NCBI GenBank assembly: GCA_046760705.1
Contig: JBHIER010000258.1
Location: 1-5,338, forward strand
DNA length: 5,338 bases
Direction: 5' to 3'
DNA from: JBHIER01 sp046760705 [NCBI: bacterium]
GTDB lineage: Bacteria > JBHIER01 > G020348925
Shown: positions 1-5,338 of the stretch, one piece after another
Numbering within the stretch: position 1 is the stretch's first letter
Layout of the letters: each line of letters starts with the position of its first letter
Position numbers and translations under genes: made by a program
Notes under the pieces: model-generated
What the model saw: the letters and a program-made list of their open reading frames with translations, nothing else
Databases searched by the model: none
What the model was told of the DNA's origin: nothing

Positions 1-2242
1 CAGCGCCCGGGGCCGGCTCGATCTCGTCGGGAAACTGGTACTCGGTCGGACGTCCCGGCTGCCAGATGCTGAAGGAGAGGCCGTCGCCGATGGCATCGCC
101 TTCAGTCCCAAGAACGGCATGCACAGGACTATCATCGGCGTAATAGATGGCGTGCAGATAATTGTTATAAAAAACTACTGTCTCTTCTGAATATTCACCT
201 ATTCCATCTGCAGTTGGATCAGCGAGGTCCCAACCTATGTCCTGCCCTGAGATAAATAGGTTCCCGCCGCCATCCAGATAGCTTGATATAGCGGCCCGGT
301 CATTAGCATCCAGGCTGGGGAAGGCCCATTCGCACAGCCACACCACTATGGGGAAGACGGACATGGTGCTTCCCGTGGGCGGCCCCAGGGTCAGGTGATC
401 CCAGTGGGCGTACTGGAGCCCCAGCTTATCAAAAAGAGTGGTGTAATAGGCCTCCACGTCGTTCTCCCCGTCGTCATCGTCAACGAGGAGGATGGGCATC
501 TTCCCGATGATCACCGATACAGAATCAGACCCGCTGGCTCCCTCCGCGGAGGTGAAATCCACGATCAGTTTGGCCATGTGGGCCTGGGCGTCCGGGGCGA
601 CGGAGAAGGTCACGGGATCGACGGTGGCCGCCAGGGTGTCGGCCGGAATGTGGGGTACGACGGAGGTGCCGTGGCTTACAGTCAGGTCCGGGTCGGCTGT
701 GCTGATGGTGACGATCACATCCGTAGCTGGGCTGAGGGCGTAATTGCGCAAGGTGACGCTGAGGTCGATCTCCTCCCCCCGCTCGAAGAGGCCATCGCCG
801 TCGCCGTTGGCCGTATCATGGGAGACCACAGCGAAGAGAGCGAGCCTGGGCAGAACCTCTGTGAGATCGGCCTCAGTAACTGCTCGGTAGGCGTTGATCC
901 GGCCGCTGCCCAGTTGGCCGCCGAAGAGCGGGTTCAGTCCATCGATATTGTCGGCGGTCAAGACCACCTGGCGCACGATCCGGTCGTTGCTCCAATCGGG
1001 GTGTCGGGCCTTGATGAGCCCGCACAGCCCGGCGACGATGGGGCAGGCCATAGAACTGCCGCTGATACGCCCGTAGGAGCCACCCACCACAGGGACGGTG
1101 CTTAAGATGCTCACTCCCGGGGCGCAGACATCGACGGCTATACCCCAGGCCGCAGTTGTAGCCTTCCTGTCCTGGCTGTTCACCCAACTGACGCTGAGGG
1201 CGTTGATGTAGGATGAGGGATAATGGGGATCGCTTCTGGCCTCATTGCCAGCGGCACCGACCACGATGCTGCCCAGCCCGTAGGCGTAATTGATGACGTC
1301 CTGATCGGCCTGGGAATAGTTGCGAAAGCTGCCCCAACTGAGACTGATGATGTCGGCCCCATTTTCGGCGGCGTACACGATCCCCTCATAACCCATGTCG
1401 ACGTACTGGGGATCGTCGTCGTAGCTGGCCTTGATAGGCATGATCTCGCAGTTCCATGAGATGCTGGCCACGCCGGTGCCGTTGTTCGTCACCGCTGCGG
1501 CCAGGCCAGCCGTGTGCGTGCCGTGGCTGTAATAGCCACCAGCATCCCGAGGAGGATTGGTGGGGTCGTTGTCGTCCTCGGCCAGATCGTATCCGTGGAT
1601 GTCGTCGATATAGCCGTTGTCGTCATCGTCGACACCTTCGATCCCGTTTGCCTCGGCTTCGTTGGTCCAGATGTTGGCGTACAGGTCGGGATGGTCCCAA
1701 TCGGTCCCGTTGTCCACGACGGCGATGACAACGGTGCTGTCGCCGTGCTGGTAGTCCCAGGCCTCAGGAGCACGGATCTGAGTCAGATGGTACTGATCAT
1801 CGAATCGGGGGTCGTTGGGTACCTCTGCGATGGCATCGATGTAAATCGGTTCAGCATATTCGACCCACGGGTTTGCGGCCAATGTGCGGGCCACCTGCAG
1901 GGGTTCGTACCCTCCGGGGAATGTGATCCGATAGATGCGCGAGAGGTCAGGAAGAGCCGAGCCCGGAGGGATGGGCCTATGTTTGAACCGCTTTTCAACG
2001 CTCGAAACCTCAAAGCGCGTCAGCAGTTCGTCAACCGAAGGGATGCCGGTACGGGCGGCAGCTCCGTCAGCCCTGGTCGCGCCCAATGGCGTCCGAAGCT
2101 TCACCACCACCTCCCCCCGGCGATATTTCGGCCTGCGGGCTTCCCTCGTGAGGGAAGTTTTGGGGTTGTCCTCTCCAGTCGCGGTCGAACTGAAAATTCC
2201 AACAATGGAACAGATGGACAGAAAGATCCGAAATGTTCTCAT
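1..2242 (-). CDS. secreted subtilisin-like serine protease (peptidase family S8), C-terminus cut by window edge
   Basis: An uninterrupted frame of 747 codons runs from ATG at 2242 off the left edge. Residues 1-23 form a signal peptide (basic start, core FLSICSIVGIF, probable cleavage near A21-G23). Residues 37-136 resemble a subtilase propeptide (RRGEVVVKL). The S8 catalytic domain covers about 145-455: Asp177 in VVDNGTDWDHPDL, His240 in SHGTHTAGLAAA, oxyanion Asn333 in GAAGN, and Ser397 in SGSSMACP, where GSSMA replaces the usual GTSMA. An acidic insert at 204-219 (VDDDDNGYIDD) looks like a calcium site. Residues 465-580 read as an Ig-like/CARDB-type module (NGDGDGLFERGEEIDLSV). Residues 583-747 read as an 'LLVDDD' module common in bacterial extracellular proteases, with SGQDIGWD and YLHAIYY. 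The product is probably exported and degrades extracellular protein; a further C-terminal sorting domain may lie beyond the window. An AAGGAG site six bases upstream supports the start. The triad and domain order are seen; substrate and localisation are inferred. Confidence 0.94.
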   Translation of the reverse strand, partial: MRTFRIFLSICSIVGIFSSTATGEDNPKTSLTREARRPKYRRGEVVVKLRTPLGATRADGAAARTGIPSVDELLTRFEVSSVEKRFKHRPIPPGSALPDLSRIYRITFPGGYEPLQVARTLAANPWVEYAEPIYIDAIAEVPNDPRFDDQYHLTQIRAPEAWDYQHGDSTVVIAVVDNGTDWDHPDLYANIWTNEAEANGIEGVDDDDNGYIDDIHGYDLAEDDNDPTNPPRDAGGYYSHGTHTAGLAAAVTNNGTGVASISWNCEIMPIKASYDDDPQYVDMGYEGIVYAAENGADIISLSWGSFRNYSQADQDVINYAYGLGSIVVGAAGNEARSDPHYPSSYINALSVSWVNSQDRKATTAAWGIAVDVCAPGVSILSTVPVVGGSYGRISGSSMACPIVAGLCGLIKARHPDWSNDRIVRQVVLTADNIDGLNPLFGGQLGSGRINAYRAVTEADLTEVLPRLALFAVVSHDTANGDGDGLFERGEEIDLSVTLRNYALSPATDVIVTISTADPDLTVSHGTSVVPHIPADTLAATVDPVTFSVAPDAQAHMAKLIVDFTSAEGASGSDSVSVIIGKMPILLVDDDDGENDVEAYYTTLFDKLGLQYAHWDHLTLGPPTGSTMSVFPIVVWLCEWAFPSLDANDRAAISSYLDGGGNLFISGQDIGWDLADPTADGIGEYSEETVVFYNNYLHAIYYADDSPVHAVLGTEGDAIGDGLSFSIWQPGRPTEYQFPDEIEPAPGA

Positions 2243-2248
2243 GTTTGT

Positions 2249-2254
2249 CTCCTT
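2249..2254 (-). promoter_or_regulatory. Shine-Dalgarno site of the S8 protease
   Basis: AAGGAG on the minus strand, six bases before the ATG at 2242. It fixes the start of the protease and agrees with the signal peptide that begins there. Confidence 0.75.
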
Positions 2255-2302
2255 TTTTACCTCATCCTATCCTCTCCCAGAAGTGGCCCAGAATGTTTGC
2301 AA

Positions 2303-2331
2303 ATACTAAAGCCTCAGGATGTTCATGTCAA
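2303..2331 (-). promoter_or_regulatory. sigma70-like promoter for the S8 protease
   Basis: On the minus strand there is a perfect -35 hexamer TTGACA (2331-2326), a 17-base spacer, and a -10 hexamer TAGTAT (2308-2303) that matches four of six consensus positions. Transcription from here would give a leader of roughly 50 bases before the protease ATG. The site lies just upstream of the start of the divergent broken gene. Spacing and the perfect -35 make chance less likely, but no experimental support is visible. Confidence 0.5.
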
Positions 2332-2406
2332 GGGAAAAGTGCAGCCACTGCGGTGGGCTATCTGGGATCGGCCAGTTTTCCCGGTTCTTCCAGCAACCAC
2401 CGGAGA

Positions 2407-3357
2407 TGGCTGGTGGTCGATGATGTCCTCTCCACCGCTGTGGGAAAGAGTGTACTGCGCTGGAGGGGCGATCCTGAGACCTTCTATAATCTCTTCCGAT
2501 TTGAGGTTGTCGGAAACCTGGACAGTGAGGGGGCAGAACTTGCTGAACACCGAGGCCGGATCTTTGTGACCACCTGGCCAGCAGGTTTCCGGATTGAGAC
2601 CTTGGCCAGTCTCTACATGAGTCCACCCATTCCTCCAGGCGGCCTGACCAACCTTCAGGCCGATGACTGGAAAAAGGTCTGGCAAGCCGACGACTCCGAA
2701 CCCGATCCGGTCACGGCTGCCACTTACGGAGGAGGGGCTCTGGCCTCCTTTGACGGCTACCTCCACTGGGGGACGATGCATTTCCCCTTTTTGTCCACCC
2801 ATGCCCATTTCAGTTTCTACGGTGAGACAGGTGCCAAACAATTAGGGTGCTGTCCCCCTGTGGGGCTTGTCGGGTTTTGACAATTTCTACAACAACTACA
2901 CCTGGTCGATAGCGGCATACGGCCATCAGCTCTACGTCGGCACCATGGATGGGAACTACTTGGTCAGTGAAATGGCCCTGGATGGTGCTGTGACTGCGGA
3001 AGGTGTGCTCACCGTGGGTGGCTTTCAGACCGAGACGTTGGGTGCCAGCGGGCCAGTGGCTGCAGCGGAGATCACCTTTGCGGTCAAGGAGGTGGAGACC
3101 ACCATCCGCTACGCCCTTCCCAGCGTAGAGCGTTGAGCGAAGAGCGGTTAATGGCTGCCCACACCACCCTGATGATTTACAACATCTTAGGACAGGAGGT
3201 GCGAGCTTTGGTGGATGAACCCCAGGGCCCAGGATATTACACTATGACCTGGGACGGGAGGGGCAGGGATGGCAGACCGGTGACCAGTGGAATTTACTTC
3301 TACCGCCTCAAGGCCGGAGGTTTTTGTGTTACAAATAAGATGATGCTGATGCGCTGA
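2407..3357 (+). pseudogene. broken gene for a secreted protein ending in a FlgD-like/T9SS-type C-terminal domain
   Basis: Protein-like sequence is spread over two frames. Frame 1 (about 2407-2830) reads WLVVDD, then EGAELAEHRGRIFVTTWPAGF, ADDWKKVWQADDSEPDPVTA and ATYGGGALASFDGYLHWGTMH, which looks like repeated strands of a beta-propeller or similar extracellular domain. Near 2825-2835 sense passes to frame 2: RQVPNN, a TAG stop at 2843, then GAVPLWGLSGFDNFYNNYTW, HQLYVGTMDGNYL and TTIRYALPSVER, stopping at 3134-3136. Sense then returns to frame 1, where 3151-3354 encodes a near-complete FlgD-like Ig/T9SS-type domain (IYNILGQEVRALVDEP, YYTMTWDGRGRDGRPV, TSGIYFYRL). No signal peptide, Shine-Dalgarno site or credible start is visible at the 5' end. 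Frame changes and a stop indicate a decayed gene. Sequencing error could explain single frame changes but less easily the TAG. Its original role is unknown; cell-surface attachment or secretion is inferred from the last domain. Confidence 0.82.
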
Positions 3358-3389
3358 GTTCAAGAGGTAAGAAGCAAGATTCTGGGGTT

Positions 3390-3409
3390 ACCCCGATCCC
3401 TCGGGGTTT
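3390..3409 (+). terminator. weak hairpin after the FlgD-domain gene, possible terminator
   Basis: ACCCCGA (3390-3396), loop TCCC and TCGGGGT (3401-3407) form a seven-pair stem about 30 bases after the TGA at 3355-3357, followed by only a short T run. Position and stem suit a terminator, but the weak T tract makes it uncertain. Confidence 0.3.
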
Positions 3410-3411
3410 AT

Positions 3412-3987
3412 GGCCGTAGCCCCGCTTTCCATAGCGCGCTAAAAGATTTTGCAGATGTGAATCTGCTACTGACCGTCGCGACGGCAAAGGCGTATGGTAT
3501 TCGCTCTGAGACTCTGTATGCTGCATATATTAGTGGCGAAGAGCCGGAAAATGATGAGTGGGTCTTGGATTTTGGCGAATGGGCAAGTGTGTACAAAACG
3601 TTGCCGTATGAGCAACTCACTACGAACTGCTGAAGATTATGAACTGTTCCTGTATTCACTTATGGAACAGTATCCGTCCCTAAAGCGTTCGACAGTTGTG
3701 TTTGTACGCCTGGGTGGGACGCTGCGAGATCCTTGACTATATGCGGGCGGCAGCGCTTGCGCCGGTGTTCTATTCAGGACTCGGGCCGCAGACGGTGATG
3801 ACCCCGTCGAGGAGTAGGTGAGGCAGGTGGCATCGAGATGGCCGGGCTCGATTCTGTTCGAGGACGATGGCTAATCGAGGCGACGCTTGGGCATGTCGTG
3901 GTCTTGAACACGACGAACAAGATGGACGAAGCGGAGACAGAGAATCCAGTAGGCCCCTTCGGCAAGCTCAAACAATATGGTCTATGA
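3412..3987 (+). pseudogene. multiply frameshifted remnant of an unrecognised protein
   Basis: Protein-like segments follow one another in changing frames. Frame 1, to TGA at 3631: ALKDFADVNLLLTVATAKAY, then RSETLYAAYISGEEPENDEW and VLDFGEWASVYKTLPYEQLT. Frame 2, about 3617-3733: LRTAEDYELFLYSLMEQYPS, then LKRSTVVFVRLGGTLRD. Frame 3, about 3729-3805: ILDYMRAAALAPVFYSGLGP. Frame 2 again, about 3806-3871, with a TAG at 3815-3817: VRQVASRWPGSILFEDDG. Frame 1, about 3868-3987: WLIEATLGHVVVLNTTNKMD, ending KQYGL and TGA. Together these make roughly 190 residues of a probably cytoplasmic protein; no signal peptide or membrane segment is seen. Frame 1 is open back to the preceding stop at 3355 without an ATG, GTG or TTG, so the 5' end is missing. 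I do not recognise the family. Order and joins are my reconstruction; the individual segments are read directly. Confidence 0.65.
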
Positions 3988-3998
3988 GATAGGTTGTG

Positions 3999-4017
3999 AA
4001 GTTGAAGCCCTCAACTT
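3999..4017 (+). promoter_or_regulatory. inverted repeat in the leader of the 83-codon gene
   Basis: AAGTTGA (3999-4005), loop AGCCC, TCAACTT (4011-4017): a perfect seven-base inverted repeat that ends 11 bases before the Shine-Dalgarno site at 4029. It could be a leader hairpin, an operator, or a weak terminator of the remnant that ends at 3987. Nothing decides between these. Confidence 0.25.
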
Positions 4018-4028
4018 GAGATCCAAAT

Positions 4029-4033
4029 GGAGG
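4029..4033 (+). promoter_or_regulatory. Shine-Dalgarno site that decides the start at 4042
   Basis: GGAGG at 4029-4033 lies eight bases before ATG 4042. An in-frame ATG at 4027 overlaps this site and has no site of its own, so the shorter product is preferred. Confidence 0.7.
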
Positions 4034-4041
4034 TTAAATCT

Positions 4042-4293
4042 ATGGCTAAGAAAGGTCGTAACCCTGTGCCAGAAAATGAAACACCTCGCCGGCGCTTTGT
4101 TCGCCTCGCCGAATCGCGCACAAACGCTGCGCTGGACAAAATTAGGTTACTTGGTAACCTGGCTGCAGGCCAATACGAATACACCGCGGAGGATATAGAG
4201 CGGATCTTTGGAGCTCTCGAAGAGGCAATAAAAGTGACGCGCAGCAAGTTTGAGCGCAGCAAAGAAGACCGAAAGCGGTTTACGCTTCAATAA
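4042..4293 (+). CDS. small conserved-looking hypothetical protein, 83 residues, charged and helical
   Basis: An intact frame starts MAKKGRNPVPENETPRRRFV and ends KRFTLQ with TAA at 4291. GGAGG eight bases upstream supports ATG 4042 over the in-frame ATG at 4027. The protein is short, soluble and rich in Lys, Arg and Glu. The N-terminal 20 residues are basic and proline-containing, probably flexible. About residues 20-45 (RLAESRTNAALDKIRLLGNL) and 55-80 (DIERIFGALEEAIKV) look like two amphipathic helices joined by an AAGQYEYT turn. No signal peptide, membrane segment, catalytic motif or metal site is seen. Small basic helical proteins of this kind are sometimes nucleic-acid-binding or partner-binding, but I cannot name a family or function. 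It sits alone between two gene remnants on the same strand and a convergent minus-strand group, so it has no operon partner. Clean coding amid debris suggests it is still under selection. Confidence 0.8.
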   Translation: MAKKGRNPVPENETPRRRFVRLAESRTNAALDKIRLLGNLAAGQYEYTAEDIERIFGALEEAIKVTRSKFERSKEDRKRFTLQ

Positions 4294-4356
4294 TTCTCTC
4301 TCTTCTAACGAACATATGTAAGCCAGACCAGCCGGATGGTGGGATCTGTTCTTTAA

Positions 4357-4378
4357 GGGCGGACAGAGACGTCCGCCC
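4357..4378. repeat. REP-like GC-rich palindrome in a convergent intergenic region
   Basis: GGGCGGAC (4357-4364), loop AGAGAC, GTCCGCCC (4371-4378): a perfect eight-pair stem, followed by CTACGG. Dispersed intergenic palindromes of the form GTAGGGGCGGAC...GTCCGCCC are frequent in many bacterial genomes and are often called REP elements. It lies between the plus-strand gene ending at 4293 and the minus-strand ATPase fragment whose homology stops at 4391. There is no T tract on the plus strand, so a classical terminator is unlikely. Only one copy is in the window, so repetition is inferred from family resemblance. Confidence 0.6.
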
Positions 4379-4390
4379 CTACGGAGGGAC

Positions 4391-4575
4391 CGATGTAATG
4401 GGAGATGAGGAGCACGATCAGTCCGGCGCAGTGGGAGTCTTCGAACGAGCTCGAATATGCGTTTCACTCCTCTGGGGTCCAGTTCCGCGGTGGGTTCGTC
4501 TAAGGTCAGTATCTCAGGCCTCATGGAGAGTATAGAAGCAATGGCCACGAGGCCCACAGTCAGAAAGTGATGGTC
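4391..4575 (-). pseudogene. fragment of an ABC-transporter ATPase (ECF/CbiO-like), frameshifted and truncated
   Basis: The minus strand reads VAIASILSMRPEILTLDEPT then AELDPRGVKRIFELVRRL: Walker B (ILTLDE, about 4513-4493) and D-loop in the style of energy-coupling-factor or cobalt/nickel ATPases. The next residues make sense only in the adjacent frame: HCAGLIVLLISHYI, with the switch His at 4398-4400. One extra C in CTCCCAC (about 4433-4437) explains the shift. Upstream, the expected LSGGQ signature is replaced by LTVGL directly before VAIAS, and no Walker A or Q-loop is recognisable. Sense ends at about 4391, 13 bases from the palindrome at 4357-4378. An intact ATPase of this class has about 250-280 residues; roughly 60 survive. 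It cannot bind and hydrolyse ATP as a complete domain. Confidence 0.8.
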
Positions 4576-4631
4576 CTGCTGAATGGCCCTGATTATCGCC
4601 GCCATTGGCTGGCACAATCCGCATAATCCTA

Positions 4632-5069
4632 TCAAATTCTCCTCGATAGAATTTTGCCTCCAACGATAACGTTTCCAACATTTCGGTGCCGCCAAGCTAC
4701 AGGTATTCCCATCTGATATTTTATCGTTTGAGTGATTGGGACGTCGAACAATTTAGCCAATTGTTCGCCTGTCTGAATGATGAGACTTGCCAAGCGCTGT
4801 GCTGCTTCCCACTCAAACCACATCCCCTTTGGTCGCACATCCAACAAACGAGCGTTCTCATCTCTGGGGGCTCCAATTCCGATGAGGTCCTCAAGTAAAA
4901 GGCCTAACTCGTCCAAGGTATACAAAAGGTCGGGCGATGGGGCTTTCAATAGTAATGGTTCTCCAATATTTGCTTGATCCAATTCTCGAATCCTCTCCCC
5001 CTTCTTTTTTGCAGATGTTTTAACAGATGCAGCCATTCTGTTATATTCGTTCATCCTTTGCCCGTTCAT
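4632..5069 (-). CDS. unrecognised 145-residue protein, translationally coupled to the gene upstream
   Basis: An intact frame runs from ATG at 5069 to TGA at 4632-4634. Its ATG overlaps the TGA of the gene at 5066-5338 in an ATGA arrangement, so the two are very probably co-transcribed and coupled. Internal Met6 and Met12 could also serve as starts. The N-terminal 30 residues are polar and basic (SVKTSAKKKGERIRELDQ). Residues about 45-70 (DLLYTLDELGLLLEDLIGIG) look helical and leucine-rich. The region from about 80 has GMWFEWEAAQRLASLIIQTG and then LFDVPITQTIKYQMGIP, ending VGNVIVGGKILSRRI. No signal peptide, transmembrane segment, Walker motif or recognised nuclease motif is visible. If the upstream gene is a methyltransferase, this could be a restriction partner, an accessory protein, or a truncated version of one; that is a guess from position. 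The base composition is more AT-rich than the protease's. Confidence 0.78.
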   Translation of the reverse strand: MNGQRMNEYNRMAASVKTSAKKKGERIRELDQANIGEPLLLKAPSPDLLYTLDELGLLLEDLIGIGAPRDENARLLDVRPKGMWFEWEAAQRLASLIIQTGEQLAKLFDVPITQTIKYQMGIPVAWRHRNVGNVIVGGKILSRRI

Positions 5070-5338
5070 ATCGGTTCATAACGGGAGAGAAAATTCTCGA
5101 TTATTTGTATCTCCTTTTGGTTAATATTGTACAGTTGATAGACATAGGAATTCATTTCGTCCTCGACCGTGGGAAGTGATCGCTTTCTCTCTCCACTTCC
5201 ATGTACAATGTCCAATATCTCGCTCACTCTTTGCTTTATCTCAGTTGCCATTTCAGAGAACTTTTTGCCCTTGTTGAAGTTTGCAACCATTGGATACTGG
5301 GCCATATAGGATGTCCAATAGCGAAACCGGTTGGCATA
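5066..5338 (-). CDS. C-terminal end of a larger protein, possibly an Eco57I/type IIG-like DNA methyltransferase (5' end outside window)
   Basis: The frame is open from the right edge (YANRFRYWTSYMAQYPMVAN) to TGA at 5066-5068. An ATG at 5305 exists, but protein-like sequence continues upstream without a stop, so this is most likely the last 90 residues of a longer protein. The end reads VEDEMNSYVYQLYNINQKEI then QIIENFLSRYEPI. The pattern of hydrophobics around VYxLYxLxxxEIxxIE is typical of the extreme C-terminus of N6-adenine methyltransferases and combined restriction-methylation enzymes of the Eco57I/type IIG kind, which use this region near the target-recognition domain. The catalytic NPPY and SAM motifs would lie outside the window, so this is a weak assignment. 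It is coupled by ATGA to the 145-residue gene downstream and is more AT-rich than the left half, which would suit a horizontally acquired defence locus. Confidence 0.72.
   Translation of the reverse strand, partial: YANRFRYWTSYMAQYPMVANFNKGKKFSEMATEIKQRVSEILDIVHGSGERKRSLPTVEDEMNSYVYQLYNINQKEIQIIENFLSRYEPI

Noticed and set aside
395-1105. Plus-strand open frame of 236 codons
   Set aside because: It is antisense to the protease's catalytic and Ig-like domains; composition is that of a shadow frame (Gly, Val and Asp rich, no motif).
1514-2569. Long plus-strand open frame of 351 codons antisense to the protease
   Set aside because: It lies opposite the intact S8 protease frame, has no family features or signal sequence, and arises from GC-rich codon bias. 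The minus frame carries the full catalytic triad.
2323-2841. Minus-strand open frame of 172 codons
   Set aside because: It overlaps the plus-strand remnant, whose protein-like sequence runs from the VVDD region to HWGTMH and extends into the FlgD-type end. The minus frame shows no recognisable pattern.
3473-3484. Perfect 12-base palindrome CCGTCGCGACGG
   Set aside because: It falls in the coding-like part of the remnant (LLTVATAKAY), has no partner copy in the window and no nearby promoter, so it is probably chance in GC-rich sequence.
3408-3659. Minus-strand open frame of 83 codons and its neighbour at 3774-3971
   Set aside because: Both are antisense to the better protein-like plus-strand segments and show no motifs or Shine-Dalgarno support.
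2843-3817. Recoding of TAG as a sense codon, since both in-frame stops inside the two remnants are TAG
   Set aside because: Both genes also have frame changes that recoding cannot explain, so decay is simpler. Two TAG codons are too few to argue for an altered code.
1-5338. CRISPR arrays, tRNA or rRNA genes, transposase genes, attachment sites
   Set aside because: No regularly spaced repeats, cloverleaf-like segments, rRNA signatures, transposase motifs or paired direct repeats were found on reading either strand. A covariance-model search would be needed to exclude small RNAs.

Overview
The window looks like bacterial chromosome or a metagenomic contig from a GC-rich organism. Two proteins have architectures common in the Fibrobacterota/Chlorobiota/Bacteroidota group and neighbouring candidate phyla. 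One is a secreted subtilase with extracellular Ig-like and 'LLVDDD' modules, and the other is a remnant ending in a FlgD-like/T9SS-type C-terminal domain. This placement is an inference from domain style only; no rRNA or other marker is present.

Layout. Positions 1-2242 (minus strand) hold 747 codons of an intact, secreted S8 serine protease whose C-terminus runs off the left edge. It has a good Shine-Dalgarno site and a sigma70-like promoter at 2303-2331. Divergent from it, 2407-3357 (plus) is a broken gene for a secreted protein. It has an internal frame change, an in-frame TAG, a second frame change, and a well-preserved FlgD-like C-terminal domain. Positions 3412-3987 (plus) carry a second, heavily frameshifted remnant of an unrecognised protein that has no start codon. 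Positions 4042-4293 (plus) are a small intact gene of 83 codons. Positions 4357-4378 are a REP-like palindrome. Immediately beside it, 4391-4575 (minus) is a fragment of an ABC-transporter ATPase. The right edge holds two minus-strand genes joined by an ATGA overlap: the 3' end of a larger gene (5066-5338), possibly a DNA methyltransferase of the Eco57I/type IIG kind, and an unrecognised 145-codon gene (4632-5069).

Reading it together. Two apparently functional blocks flank about 2.2 kb that is mostly debris: three broken genes, one small intact gene and one palindromic repeat. The right-hand block is visibly more AT-rich than the protease, so it may have been acquired separately. The only plausible system is that coupled pair, which could be the tail of a restriction-modification or similar defence operon, but its diagnostic part lies outside the window. 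I do not see strong evidence for a wholly new system here.
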